From the NCBI RefSeq assembly GCF_905404315.1, contig NC_066292.1, forward strand, positions 12,648,001-12,712,000: a DNA stretch of 64,000 nt, in the 5' to 3' direction. Position numbers and translations under genes: made by a program. Position 1 is the first letter of the stretch. Each line of letters starts with the position of its first letter. This DNA comes from Leptidea sinapis. Its lineage: Eukaryota; Arthropoda; Insecta; Lepidoptera; Pieridae. Below are positions 1-11,559 of the stretch, one piece after another. Below the pieces are notes generated by a model that worked only from the letters and a program-made list of their open reading frames with translations, did no database searches and was not told where the DNA came from.

Positions 1-240
1 TTTCTAATTATGTTTTGGCTATTTTGATAGTATCTTTATATACATCACATCATCTACTCTTACTTCATGTATCAGGTAGTAATCGAAATTTTGATTTCAT
101 AAAATGCAAAAAAATTAAGAACAAAAATTAAAAAATGTAACTCCTTCTGTAAACACCTTTTTTCGGCCTTTCTTTGGTGAATGTTGGCTTTTTTGTCAAA
201 GTACCTTATAAAGTACACTAAAAAAGTTGTAAAACGAGAA

Positions 241-636
241 TCTCTTGACGGGGAATGTCTATTGTCGAGGACCCAGTGCTCTGTGAACGGCTGCATCACT
301 TGGAGTTGCATAGAGACGTCACTTCATTGTTGGTCTTCTACCGCATTTATCACGCGGAGTGTTGCGAAGAGCTGTTTCACTTGATTCCTGCCACCGTATT
401 CCACCTTCGCACGACACGCCACAAATTAGGATATCATCCCCACCATCTGGATGTGTGGTCGTCCTCCACAGTGCAGTTTTCAAGGAGCTTTCGTCCACGT
501 ACTACAAAGCTGTGGAATGAGCTTCCTTGTGCGGTGTTTCCGGTACGATACGACATGGGCGCCTTCAAGGAAAGCGCGAACACCTTCCTTAAGGCCGGGC
601 AACGATCATTTGATTCCTCTGGTATTGCAAGAGAAA
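241..636 (+). mobile_element. 5'-truncated LINE 3'-end fragment (family seen six times here, copy A)
   Basis: The plus-strand frame from about 255 encodes the C-terminal end of a non-LTR retrotransposon ORF2, with the family signatures CERLHHLELHRDV, FHLRTTRHKLGYHPHHLDVW and TKLWNELPCAVF. There is no reverse-transcriptase core: only the region after the RT and thumb is left, as expected of a 5'-truncated insertion. Other copies lie at 29042-29505, 32225-32430, 47131-47813, 55860-56235 and 56824-56945. This copy lacks the usual 3' UTR (GTGGGCGGCGGTGATCAC) because the tail of the next element begins directly after GTATTGCAAGAGA. The LINE clade is not certain. Confidence 0.8.
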
Positions 637-910
637 TGAAATGAAATTTTATTTGCAGGAAACATTCGTTTCGTCAATTGACATGCAAAATATGTTACAA
701 AATTGTCTAAGCACTACTCGTATTCTATACCGAAACATGTCGGATTTCACAATGATATCAATAATATTTACAAAATGAAATTTTAAGATATTATAATATG
801 AGACGTAAATAACTTAATAATTCATTTAGTACCTATGTATAATATTAACAAATTCAATGTCATAAAAGTATATTAATTTACATATATTATTATCAAATAA
901 ACTAACTAAT

Positions 911-3765
911 TCATTTTGTATTGAAAATTTCATTTAAACTATAGAAGCACTTCTTTGTTAACCACTGATGCAGTCTTCTTTTAAAAACTTTGAACGGTAA
1001 ATCTTTCAATTCATTGGGCAATTTATTATATATTTTCACAGACATGCAGTAACAATTTCTACTAAAAGATGCAGTTCTACAGAAGGGCATTATGAGTTTA
1101 TTTGGATACCTTGTGTTTAAAACCTTCTGGCTTTTTTTTGTATAGAAATCACACATATGTTTTTGAAGAAATAGGCTCATTTCATAAATGTATAGGCATG
1201 GCAGCGATCGAATTTTCAATTTTTGAAATAGCGGTCGACAAGAATCTAGGGGGCCGGCTCCACAAACCGCCCTGATACACTTCTTCTGTCCAATTAATAA
1301 ATGCCCTATGCTCACCGAGTTGCCCCATATGACCAATCCATATCTTATAGCTGAAACCACGAATGCATAATATGCCATTAGCGCTGTTTATTCACCTATT
1401 GTTTTTGATACGCGTTTGAGGACAAATACATGTTGGTTAATTTTTTTGCTAATTTTGTCAACATGTGACTTGAAGGACAAGTTGCTGTCTAAAGAAATAC
1501 CAAGAAAATTTACAAGTTGTGCTTCTTTAATATTCTCATTATGATAATTAACATTAATATCTTTTCCTTTTTCATTCTTATTATAGTACTGCATATACAT
1601 TGTTTTTTTTTATATTAACAGTCAGGTTATTTTCAGTAAGCCATTCAATTGTGTCCTTTATTGTTTTATTAATTTCTATATCATATGTCAATTCATTGTT
1701 ACATTTAATTACAATAGAGATGTCATCAGCAAAAAGAGTACAGTTATAAGTAGTAATGCTAGGTAAGTCGTTTATGTAGATTATGAATAGAAGTGGACCC
1801 GATATACTTCCTTGTGGTACAACTTTTGTTTTAAGTCTAAGTTCTGATTGATAAGGTATTTCTTGTTTATTATTTAATTTAGCAATTTCAACGTATTGAG
1901 TACGGTTTGAAAGAAGCCGGTTTTAAGCCAGTCATTTGCTAGACCTCGAATACCATATTGAACTATTAGATAAATATCTAATAGTTTTTCATGACAAACA
2001 TTGACAAAAGCTTTGCTCATATCAAAAAATACTGATATTACTGGAATTTTTGTGTCCATGCATTCCGATATTTCTTATATTAGCGAAAAACACGCTAAAA
2101 TTGTTGATTTTCCTTTTTGGAAACCATTTTGTTCCTGAAAAATGATATTATGTTTTATTAAAAAAGATTTTAATCGCTTGTGCAGTATCTTTTCAAAAAT
2201 TTTTGAGATAACAGGAATGAGTGTGATCTGTCGATAGTTGTTAACATCCTTTTTATCTCCCGCTTTGAGTAAAGGTGTTACTTTTGACTTTTTTAAATTT
2301 GATGGGAACTTACCTTCTTCAAAAGATAGATTTATTAAGTAGGCTAGGACTGGAGCTAGTTCCTTTGCACATTCCTTTATTACAATTGTTGCTATTTCAT
2401 CGCATCCCGTGGAATTTGAATTATTAATTTTACTTAATAACGGTTATTATCTCCATTTCATCAGTTGGCATTAAGAAAATATTTGAACTGTTATGTTTTA
2501 ATTTATATGCAGGTTTTTTATTTTTCACATTTTGACTTTGACTTACTTACTTGTATGACTGTATTTATAAAATAATTATTAAAAATAGTAGCAATCTGAG
2601 TTGGATTATTTATTATTTTATTTTCATAATTAATTTCATCGATACTTCCTACATTAGAGTTAGTTTTATTTTTAATCACATTCCACGACGCTTTGCATTT
2701 ATTTTTCGAGTAAAGTATATATTTGTTGTCACTACTTCTCTGAGCTAGGTCTATACACTTGTTGAGAATCTTTAAATAATTATTAAATTTGTTTTTGTTG
2801 GCAGGTATTTTATTCTTATAATATTGATACCTTAATTTTCTTTTTGTTGCACATGGTGTTTTTATACCTCTAGAAAACCATTTTATTTTTGAATTTGAAA
2901 TATTAATTTTATACTTAAGAAGAGGAAAACATCATTTATAAAATATGATTAATGTATTGTAAAATTCATCAAAAGATTCGTCCAATTTCTGAGCATCATA
3001 CATGTCTATCCAGTTAAGACTTTTTATACAGTCCTTAAATTTGTTTATGTTTTGATTTCATAAATCTCTTTTGAAAATTAACTTATACGACAGTGTTGAA
3101 TTATTTATTTTTGTCGGTACTACTAAGAATTGTGCTGGGTCATGATCCGACAGGGCTAACTGACGAATCTCCCCTGTGGCATTTTCTATATTAGTAACAA
3201 AGAGGTCAATACAGGATTTTTGCCGAGTAGGTTCATTAATATGTTTAAAAAAATTAAATTTCGCAATAAATTAGTAAACTCCAGATTCGTTTTAGTATTT
3301 TTTTGAGTGTCGATATTAAAATCACCAACAATCACGATATTACTGGTCTCCCAATATCTTAATTTGTGTAAAAGTAAATCAAGCTTATTCAAAAATTCAG
3401 CAACGTTCAAATTCGGCGTCCTGTATAGACATATTACAATTAATTTGTGCTTTGGTATTCTTAAACCACAACATTCAAAAGAATGTTCTACACATAGCTC
3501 ATCCATGACATCAAATTTTACAGCCTCAATATAGTCTCTGACTAGAATGCAGAACGCTTCCACCACGCTTTTGCTTAAGTCTACAAAAGCAGATACCATT
3601 GTATATCCATTGAACTTAATATTAGATCTGTTTTCTGCATTCACGAATGTTTCTGATAGACATATACCATCTTCTACTTTTCTATTTTCAAAAAGTTCAG
3701 TTAGATCTATGTTTAGTAGATCCTTTTTACTTAAAACGCTTGACTATATTCTGATGCATTATATT
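911..3765 (-). pseudogene. CR1-like ORF2 (endonuclease + reverse transcriptase), broken
   Basis: The N-terminal endonuclease keeps an MHQNI start, an LSETF block, CLYRTPN, VGDFNID at about 3315-3335 and LALSDHDP at about 3140-3165, the AP-endonuclease pattern of non-LTR elements. The linker (about 3100-2420) is present but has stops. The RT shows FPSNLKKSKVTPLLKAG, SKIFEKIL, FFDMSKAFVNV, VPQGSISGPLLF and the catalytic LFADDIS at 1717-1737. The C-terminal part (1378-911) includes AIRYGLVIWG and YNKLPNEL. At least four frame changes and several stops separate these pieces. It supplied nicking and target-primed reverse transcription when active and cannot be translated whole now. Confidence 0.8.
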
Positions 3766-4132
3766 AAGATAAAATTTGGACTCGAAAAAATGAATCGCTT
3801 TTGAGATAATTATTTTGTTCTTTACTTTTTAGTTTGAAATAATATGGTATAGTAGGTAGGTATGGTGATAGTTTTGGCAGACTGCGATATTTGAGCTTGA
3901 TGTTGACTGCCTTTCGCACTACGCGCCATGATAATTATACTACCGGGTACTAAATATTTTTGCCTATAATACATTGAGTCGATAAGCTTATTTATTCTAT
4001 AACAAAAATCATGAATGAAGTGTTTCTTGCCAGGCTACGATTTTGCTAAAGTCAAGTATGTACATTTTTTATAATTTTTACAAGTCAATTCCAATAAATT
4101 ATTCAGTTTTCTTTCATTAACAAATTACTACA

Positions 4133-4827
4133 TTAATTTTGCAGTACACTGGTTACAATAACTGTTGCTTTACTATGACGCTTTAAGAAAAAACCAAGTT
4201 CCGTTATAATTTTGTAAGGATTACTATCCTGTTCGCCTAAACACAAAATTATTTTATCATTATGATTAAATTCAGTATTATTAAACGTCGCAACTAGTTC
4301 ATCGCACGTTGCATGAGGTTTAACGAAAGAAAATATTTGATAGTTTTCGTATTTAGTATTCTGACGTGATTGGATAAGGGATCTTGTTAAATTTACACAT
4401 TGTTGTCCGCCAAGTATCATAATTCGCATTTTGTCTGAATTCTCTTTTGAATTTTCAGGTTTGGTGTCCGTGTCACTAACCGATAAAGGATTTATTTCTT
4501 CTTCCCTTATTTTGAAGGTTGTGTACTCGTAGTTGGCGTAGGGACGCATCCCTCACTTGAACATACCGCTGTCTTCTCATAAGTTTTTTCTAAACAAATG
4601 CAGGATGACTCCGATTCTTGTATGAACTCCTTAGTACTTGAATTAGTGGGAATTTCCGATTCTTGATTTGTTTCAGTATAACTCGAATCTCCAATAATCT
4701 CGGAAAATGTGGGCGGTATTGAACACTTAACACTAGATGTCCCGTACGCTCGTTCATACCATTGAAAAAAGACATTAGAGTTGAGGTTCTTTTTAGACCG
4801 TCTAACTTTATATACATCTAACGTCAT
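4133..4827 (-). pseudogene. CR1-like ORF1 with degenerate SGNH/esterase-like domain
   Basis: Two overlapping minus-strand frames make up this region (4827-4507, then 4549-4133), joined by a frameshift near 4510-4550. The N-terminal part is Ser/Thr/Glu-rich and low in complexity. The second part has the pattern of an SGNH hydrolase: a beta strand RIMILGG at the block-I position, then IILCLGEQDSNPYKI at block III. CR1-like elements are known to carry an esterase domain in ORF1 (Kapitonov and Jurka). Here the nucleophile motif GDS is replaced by GGQ, so catalysis is unlikely even before the breaks. The frame stops after VTSVLQN, before any block-V Asp-His pair. It resembles the ORF1 at 57213-58510. 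Confidence 0.6.
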
Positions 4828-4830
4828 TAA

Positions 4831-5865
4831 ACTTACTTAAAATATTATAATTAATTATATCACATCGTAAAAAGTTACTGTTTTAAGAATTCAAAGTAAC
4901 TGATAAAATTGCCAATGGTTCACATTATCATCTCAATAGTTATGAAATTTGAAGTTCTCGTTAGAATAAGGGGTTTTAAAAATCACTTATTTCATGTCAG
5001 CTAACTAACCAAATCATTGAAAGCAAGGAATCTTCTTCCGTAGGTGCCTCTCTACTATTCGCAGTCAGCTCAGCGTTATAATTTACTTCTTCGTCCAGCG
5101 CATCATTTGCCCTCTATTTTGTCCATCATTAAAAGTTCTAGAAGGTCGCATCTCTCTTGATGACCTGGACGTGAACATAGCTCCGTTTGACGGTCTGTAG
5201 TAGTAGTTCTGGGTTTCTGACTTCATGAAGTATCCTGACATTGCATGTTAGTTGTAGGAGTAAAAAAATGAAATCAATTTATATTTATAAGATTCATACG
5301 TCAGTCTATTATTGTAACAGCAGTGAAAAGTAAGTAGATACTAGTTGGCCCTCCAAAATTAAAAGACATTGGATTCAAAACAATGAATACTGCAATCCCT
5401 ACTAATATTAATGTGAAATTGTATGACAGGTTGATACAAGAATAGGAATTGTTGGGAAAACATATTGGCCACTCGAAGTAGTTATGTAAAGTAATGATAT
5501 AAAAAGGAAACTTTATATGTCTTGTATACTTCCTGTACACGTCCTACGGTTATCAGACTTAGTCAAATACGCAAACACAGATAAACATTAAAAGAGAATT
5601 GCCAAAAACCCATGGAGAATGAGAGAACAAATAACTAATGTCACTTATACTATAAGAAAATTTAAACCGCGCTCAACCCTATCGAGTATATTCAGTACAT
5701 CCCTTCGAAGTACAGGTAGAGTAAATCCATCACAGACTGGTACACAAGACATCTAAAAAGAAAACGGGGAGAACAATACGAGAGAATGATCAGACAAACT
5801 TAGGATATCTAATTATAGAATAGAGATGAAGGTGTTAAAAGAGGCTTTTGTCAATAGAAAAACAG
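4831..5865. other. No recognisable gene or repeat
   Basis: AT-rich sequence with short open frames only. The minus-strand frame 5301-5540 (79 codons) has hydrophobic runs but no homology I recognise and no splice context. It may include the 5' UTR of the CR1-like element to the left. Confidence 0.4.
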
Positions 5866-5869
5866 ATCT

Positions 5870-6122
5870 ACCAGTGGGACGCTTCTTTGCACGCAATTCC
5901 GGCTAAATAATGGGTACCACAACGGTGCCTATTTCTGCCGTGAAGCAGTAATGTGTAAGCATTATTGTGTTTCGGTCTGAAGCGCGCCGTAGCTAGTAAA
6001 ATTGCTGGGCGAATTTTTGGGCTTTTCAAGAATCCTGAGTGATACTGCACTGTAATAGGCAGGGCGTATCAATTACCATCAGCTGAACGTCCTGCTCCTC
6101 CCGTCCCCTATTGTCATAAAAA
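5870..6122 (+). mobile_element. SINE-like interspersed repeat, family 1, with internal deletion
   Basis: It shares GGTACCACAACGG, CTATTTCTGCCGTGAAGCAG and GCGCCGTAGCTAGT with copies at 13184-13237/18079-18346, 14678-15002, 30650-30920 and shorter pieces elsewhere. This copy goes from GCTGGGCGAA straight to TTTTTGGGCTTTTCAAGAATCC, so the roughly 55-bp segment found in the 14.7-kb copy (about 14823-14877) is missing. It ends CCATCAGCTGAACGTCCTGCTC followed by an A-rich tail. No clear pol III A and B boxes were found, so the SINE label is provisional. Confidence 0.75.
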
Positions 6123-6217
6123 ATAGATAGAGTCATAGATATTAATTTAAGGAAAGAATGTAAATATATATGTAAACATTACTATCTGAATAAAGACTTA
6201 TATCTTTTATCTTTTAA

Positions 6218-6289
6218 CGAGAAATTCTTGTATATATATATATATGTATATTTTGAATCTCGGAAACGGCTCCAACGATTTTCATAAAA
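6218..6289 (+). mobile_element. Helitron-like 5' fragment
   Basis: A TA-repeat is followed by GAATCTCGGAAACGGCTCC and AACGATTTTCAT, a sequence typical just inside the 5' end of Helitron-related repeats in Lepidoptera. It is cut off by the TC start of the next Helitron at 6290, so the arrangement suggests nesting. The left boundary is uncertain. Confidence 0.45.
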
Positions 6290-6654
6290 TCTATACTAAT
6301 ATTATAAAGCTGCAGTGTTTGTTTGTTTGTTTGAACGCGCTAATCTCTGGTACTACTGGTCCGATTTGAATGATTCTTTCAGAACACTGAAATACCGAAC
6401 AGGGTAGTCCATTTATCGAAGAAGGCTATAGGCTTTATATGTTTTTTTTTTCAAAATTAGGGATCCGTAATAAAATTGCTATTTTGTAACACAAGGTGTA
6501 AAATCGAAAACCTATTTTTGCGTGCGCTGCAAAAACTATTGACAATAGAACAAAATGATGTACAGGCTATAATATAGGCAATATTTTATTACTTATAAAA
6601 CTATCGCGTGAATTATACTTTATATGGCAAAACAACGTTTGCCGGGTCAGCTAG
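6290..6654 (+). mobile_element. Short non-autonomous Helitron
   Basis: It begins TCTATACTAATATTATAAAG directly after an A (6289) and ends CCGGGTCAGCTAG before a T (6655). This matches the Helitron rules: 5' TC, 3' CTRR, insertion between A and T, no target duplication and no inverted termini. The 365-bp interior has no coding capacity. The GTTTGTTTGTTTG and CTGGTACTACTGGTCCGA stretches near the 5' end are common in lepidopteran Helitrons. Mobilisation would need a helicase supplied elsewhere. Confidence 0.8.
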
Positions 6655-6793
6655 TTTAGTATACAGGGGATTTCGGGGGCGCAAAGTCGATCTAGCTTCA
6701 ATCTAAGAAAATGTAGTTTTATCCGTGTTTTAATGAGAAACAGCTACAATAACATTAGAATACAAAGGTAAATTTCACCCCTATGTACAAGAC

Positions 6794-6876
6794 TGTAATA
6801 GCTCAGATAGGACATTGGGTGATCCGCGAAGCAGAAGACTCCGGTTCGAATCCAGATATCCTATTAGTTTTTTTTT
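6794..6876 (+). repeat. tRNA-like pol III unit (tRNA-derived SINE head or tRNA pseudogene)
   Basis: An A box TAGCTCAGATAGG (6799-6811) and a perfect B box GGTTCGAATCC (6843-6853) are correctly spaced and followed by nine T (6868-6876), a pol III stop. The acceptor arms do not pair and the anticodon stem cannot be folded, so it is not a working tRNA. Confidence 0.6.
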
Positions 6877-7117
6877 GTTCAAGTTTTGTAGATTCTTAAA
6901 AATTTAAGTAAGTCTCCGTCGTCCGTATATTTATTATTATTATTCAAGGTGCAGAGAAAGAATTTGGTAATATATTTGTCATCCAAGATGGTGATCCCGA
7001 AAAACTATGAATTCACCAATATGGATAGTGATGATGTTTACATGGCTAATTAAATAAAACTAATAAATTTAAAAGTACAATATATTAGAATAATAAAATA
7101 CATTTTATTTGAAGTTC

Positions 7118-7422
7118 CTAATATTCAAATGGTGTCAAAAATATTAAACAAGGTCCCATGTAACTTAGACTTACTTGTTTGTACCTTTTAGTATTGACAC
7201 AATTCATTCTACATAGATTATTGTAAGTACGATTATCGTTTCCACAGACTGGAATGTAAATTCGTGGGCATTCTTCACAGTCTGATATCTTTTCCAGTAG
7301 AGGTAATTTATCTACTACTCTTTGCATGTACCAATTCTGAAATACGACCGCTTCCTGTTGTGTTAGTTGTGGGTTTATGTCTAGAGACCAGCCCATTTCA
7401 ACAGCCAGTATTATGAATACTA
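7118..7422 (-). CDS. Kazal-type serine protease inhibitor, terminal exon (Kazal-1)
   Basis: This exon encodes one six-cysteine Kazal domain: C-x2-C-x7-C-x10-C-x3-C-...-C, including CPRIYIPVCGNDNRTYNNLC, ending MGPC and a short tail. The second residue after Cys-II is Arg, so by the usual Kazal rule P1 is Arg and a trypsin-like target is inferred. The exon is preceded by TTTTTCAG at 7430-7423 and opens in phase 1 into a hydrophobic stretch (VVFIILAV), the end of a signal peptide; the product is therefore probably secreted. An internal Met at 7396 could start translation but would lose the signal. Stop TAG at 7118-7120; AATAAA follows at 7109-7104. The paralogue at 32463-32749 has the same intron phase and position. 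The first exon is not identified; a weak candidate lies at 7864-7840. Confidence 0.8.
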
Positions 7423-7439
7423 CTGAAAAATAGTCATAA

Positions 7440-8312
7440 ACATATAACTAATAAATAAATATAGTTATACAAATTTAATGTCATGATTACCTAATCTTTT
7501 CCTTGTACGAACAATTGATAGAATTGCAATTTAAAGTGAAAAAATATTATATGCGGAAATATACTAGGCTTAGAAAGCTAAGATCGCTCTCGTGAACCAT
7601 TTGGTCTACATCTTCCAATTTGATAAGATACCTTGAAATATTTATAATAAAATGCCCGAGCTATAACTTTACTCGAATGTTAGTCATTAAGAAAGTTTTA
7701 AACGAATAACGATCCTTATTCCTTGTGTTCTTTATCGAAACTGAAGTGACGCTGTAATTTATAGGGTAATACAGCTTTGTGTCTGAAATAAGGGAGATAA
7801 GACGCAATCTAGCTACAAAATATAAAGAGGAGCGTACACTAAGAATTATTACTGCCGTGATCATGATAAATTATATTGGGGAGTTTTTCAAAATTATTAT
7901 TTATTACTTATTGTGAATAAATGAATTCTAAAAGATTTATCTCAAAATGTTTTCTTTATCGTTGATATACCAATTGAGAAGTAGTTTTCATAAGCCGAAT
8001 TGAATAAAGATTTAGACTTTGATCATTGTAAGTGACATTCGTGTGGGTATTTTGAGGTGATATTCCTCTCTTAATACGCTTTGTTTGTTAAGAAAAGTTT
8101 ATGAGATTAATTGTAGGTCGATATGCTACGATTGAACGCGAGGTTTATTTAATTTACGGTTTCACAGTAAAATACACACATATTTATGATAAATGGGCGC
8201 GGGTGGAGAGGCCGTTTGGCTCCGGTTCATCATCTCAACCTCATCACCATCGTAACTGTTACATGCAGCCCGACGTTCGTCAACGAGCTGACACCTCTTG
8301 AACGTCACTACT
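7440..8312. other. Upstream region of Kazal-1; no firm gene
   Basis: Mostly AT-rich. A minus-strand ATG at 7864 opens MITAVIIL, which would join Kazal-1 exon 2 in phase if spliced at A|GTGTAC (7840/7839); the donor is weak, so this is only a candidate exon 1. A 66-codon plus-strand frame at 8101-8301 has no recognisable domain. Confidence 0.35.
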
Positions 8313-8325
8313 AGTCGACCAACTA

Positions 8326-8704
8326 GCACTGCTATTTACAAACCTGATCCTCAGTTCTCACTCAAAACGACCGCGATGGCTTCTCGCCGGTGATTCTTGT
8401 TGTTTTTAATGGACAAGTGTATAATTTGGTTTATCTACCTATATTGTAGAAAATGTAATGCTGCTTAGGTACTGAAGCATACATATAATTATATAAGTTA
8501 CCTGTTTGTTATTTATAATAATTAGGTATATATAAATTAAGTATTAGTAATTTCAAATTCCTGTAAGTAGTTTTTGTAATACAGGCTATATCTGTTAAAA
8601 AACGTGTTATTACTGTTATTACTTGTATTTCTAGGTTTTAATGTACACTGGAAACATACAACTGTAATAATTATGATAATAAAGAAATTTCAAATCAATC
8701 AATC
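8326..8704 (+). mobile_element. 379-bp TPRT-type insertion with 13-bp target-site duplication
   Basis: AGTCGACCAACTA occurs at 8313-8325 and again at 8705-8717, flanking exactly this block. The insert ends AATAAAG-AAATTTC-AAATC-AATC-AATC, a short microsatellite tail of the sort made by target-primed reverse transcription. No coding sequence or pol III boxes were seen. It is best read as a 5'-truncated LINE 3' UTR; the parent family is not identified. Confidence 0.75.
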
Positions 8705-8717
8705 AGTCGACCAACTA

Positions 8718-9624
8718 TGTAAACACTAGACCTACTCACATCCTCCATTATTTTATCAATTGAGATGATCTTTAAATTGGTTGGAGCTGTACTTTTAACC
8801 GGCCATCTTGAATTTTTGGTCTGGTTTCTTTACATTAGTTTAAATATTAAATACAACTATAAGTTTTAAACTGTTTAAATTAGTTAAAAAATTCATTACT
8901 CTATACTTTTATTACTTGTAAGTTTGCTTCAACTTATTAACTTCAATATCTTATTTTAATTATTTAATAATTATTAATCATACATACATTTTCTTATGTT
9001 AATATTTTAAAAAATTTTAAGGCTAATTCTAGTTATTATTTATGTCAGTGATAAAGTTTTCATTTATTTCCTATTATCTTATTAGAAATTATGTAGTTGA
9101 CTTTAATAACTTTAATAATTTTATTATTAATTTTTTTATTTCATTTTTATACATGTTTTCTATCTGAGGCTTGTGGCATTAGCGTAGAAGTAATTATATA
9201 TAATAAAATATTATATTAATTTAAAATTATGCCTTCCAACTAAGCGCAAACATCTTTAAAAATATTGTTCTGCAACATTATTAAGACTTAAGAATTATAC
9301 ATTTAATACACACGAGTGACAATTACTTTCCCTGTTTTTATTATTTATTTCTGAGATGAGTTGCATTATTTTATTTTAAATAACCAAAACAGAAGAAATT
9401 CAACCCGATATTATGATTTTTTATTATTATTGTTTTTAGAACATATTTTGTAATTGGTATTTGATTACATTTATGCATCATTTTATTTGACTAAAAAGAG
9501 CTTATGTTTAATTGATTCATAATTCTTCGAATCCTCAGAAGAAAAACAGTAGGTGGAGCGATTTATAAATATTTAATAAAAACAATCAATATCGACATAA
9601 CTTATATTATCTTATACTATTAAA
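8718..9624. other. AT-rich stretch without recognisable genes
   Basis: Very AT-rich, with poly-T and poly-A runs and no long frame. Nothing to annotate was seen. Confidence 0.5.
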
Positions 9625-9760
9625 CTAGCTGCTTCCCACGACGTCATACGCTTGGACTCTATTAAATAGCAATAATACTGTGAGAGACTGTAAGTTATCC
9701 TGACCCGATAAATTTTTGTGATTATCCCGGACTAACATACAGACAACATTTTTATAAACT
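9625..9760 (-). mobile_element. Helitron-like 3' end (fragment)
   Basis: Read on the minus strand the block ends GTGGGAAGCAGCTAG next to a T, the CTAG|T ending of Helitrons, close to the GGGAAGCAGCTAG end common in Lepidoptera. The inner limit is a guess and no 5' TC end was found. Confidence 0.45.
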
Positions 9761-9789
9761 CCTTTATTGGATTCCGTTTGTAGAACACA

Positions 9790-11080
9790 CCGCTTGCTAA
9801 GAATACTTGTATTCTTTTAAATTTTATGCAAAATATTCAATGTGCAGTTTTAATTTGTAACGATTTTATTATATAATTATATATATTATAATATGTACAT
9901 AAATGCTTGGTCAATTATAACCCGTATACACAAGTAAAAACAATGCATGTATTAGGAATGGTGTAAAGCAGGAAACCAAAATGTGATTGATACACAATAC
10001 TCCTTAAAGAAATAATCTTTCATGAAGAAAGGGATTCCCTAGCAAAGAAAAACGAGACATGTGTAGTTGACATCTTAATAATACACATATAACGTATATC
10101 ATATTAAAATAAATGTGTCTGTCTGTTGAAATGCCAAAATAATGGGTCTTATAAATGGATAATTTTCGAGAGCTTCAATTATGGAATTGCCTTTTTGTTC
10201 TAAGAAATACATTATTTTTTTGTTACTAAATAAATAAATCTATACATTTCTGCCATCTCACGGAAAGTTATTTGTGGTTTGGCAATAGAACTCTGAATTT
10301 ATTCTAAAATAGAAAATTTTCATAGCGTAAAACAATGTCCAAATCGCGAAACCACTATGGTGGATGTCAAAGGGCTTCTAAATGTAGAGTTAGTGGAGTA
10401 AAAACGGTTTCTTAAGCCATTCCAAATCTTTCATTATAATGAAGCTATAAAGGTGAAGATTGGTTGACCAATCAAGATTGTCTTATTACGAGTTTTGCCA
10501 ACTTTTTTCGAAAGTCAGCACAATAGATATTTGCACATTATTACAGTGAATGAATATAAAATTTGTTTTATAATATTCTAAGATTTTCATGTGAAAAATA
10601 TTCTTTCCAATTGTTGCACAACGGAGGCTTTATTTTAATTGAAAGTACTGGCCAGTACGACAATACGGCAATTTCATAATGCTTAAACCCCATTTTTTAT
10701 CCTTACACGGGAGACACCAGAAAATAATCTTTTAAATTACTTTTTCTATGTCAGTTTATCTGTTGCCAATATATTTCGCATTGGCATAACAAATATCAGA
10801 TACGTATTGTGTGTCGTAATATTTATGTTTAACTTGGCACCAGCTGTAAAATATTGTTCCTTGTTTAAATCATAATATTAGCCTTATTATGTTTGATGAA
10901 TTAGAAATGGAGCCTTACTGAGTAATACTAATTTTAAACTAAAACAAAAAAAGAACAAGTGCTAGACTGACACGCACATACAGGTTTCCTTGAAAAAAAA
11001 AACTATACACAGAACTTAGTAAGTAGTAAGTAAAAAAGGTAATTTAACAAAACAATATATTGTAGTATAGCTTTAATAAT
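9790..11080. other. AT-rich stretch without recognisable genes
   Basis: No frame above the noise level, no known repeat and no RNA gene was seen on either strand. Confidence 0.5.
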
Positions 11081-11084
11081 ATTC

Positions 11085-11210
11085 AGATACAGTGTATATT
11101 GTCACACACTTTATATCACTGTCTTGTACCCATAGTACAGGCTTATGCCGAGAATGGCGCAAGATAATTTGTGTGTGTCGATATTATATCCCTTACTGGG
11201 GTCATAAATA
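11085..11210 (+). mobile_element. SINE family 2, 3' fragment
   Basis: It matches the 3' half of the repeats at 42658-42900 and 45590-45770: a ...GTCTTGTACCCATAGTACAGGC core, GCAAGATAATTTGTGTG and TCGATATTATAT. The tRNA-like head is missing. Moderately diverged. Confidence 0.65.
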
Positions 11211-11513
11211 CATTTTTCCAATCGTTCTTGAGAAATAGTGTATTGACAGACGTAGAGATGAGCAAAGAATATTATCCTACAAAGTTTTCTTTACTGTTCT
11301 GAAGTAGGTAAAAGTCAGAATCAGATCTAATTCATTCTCAGAAGTACAAGGATAGTGAATTAGAGTAAACTCTTACTCTACTTCGGGTTTGATGTCACAA
11401 AGCAAGTATTTAATTTTTTTTAATATAAGTATTAATCCTCTGAGTAAGCGAGACAGGAAGCCAAATTAATCTGCTTAAGCAGATTTAAAATGTCGGCTGA
11501 CCTCAAATCTGAG

Positions 11514-11555
11514 GCCATAGTATAGTATAGCGTAGACGCTATACTATACTATGGC
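11514..11555. repeat. Perfect 19-bp hairpin
   Basis: GCCATAGTATAGTATAGCG pairs perfectly with its reverse complement across a 4-nt loop (TAGA). It stands alone in otherwise ordinary AT-rich DNA with no gene close by. Confidence 0.85.
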
Positions 11556-11559
11556 TTAT

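Larger units (their letters stand above)
632..4830 (-). mobile_element. CR1-like non-LTR retrotransposon, full order but decayed
   Basis: On the minus strand the parts run ORF1 (about 4827-4133), endonuclease (about 3765-3100), linker, reverse transcriptase (about 2400-1390), C-terminal domain (1378-911) and a 3' end at about 632-650. The 3' end finishes in a short ATTTC repeat, as CR1-type LINEs end in microsatellites rather than poly(A). The 3' end abuts the LINE fragment at 241-636, so this element either inserted there or removed that fragment's end. Several frameshifts and stops break both reading frames. The 5' limit is not defined; homology fades near 4830. Confidence 0.8.

Noticed and set aside
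6794..6876. tRNA gene
   Set aside because: A and B boxes and a T-run are present, but acceptor and anticodon stems do not pair. Kept only as a tRNA-like unit.
7840..7864. Exon 1 of Kazal-1 (ATG, MITAVIIL)
   Set aside because: Phase and hydrophobicity fit, but the donor GTGTAC is weak and any hydrophobic frame could fit by chance. Not annotated as CDS.
11514..11555. microRNA precursor
   Set aside because: The stem is perfect and only 19 bp with a 4-nt loop, unlike a miRNA hairpin.
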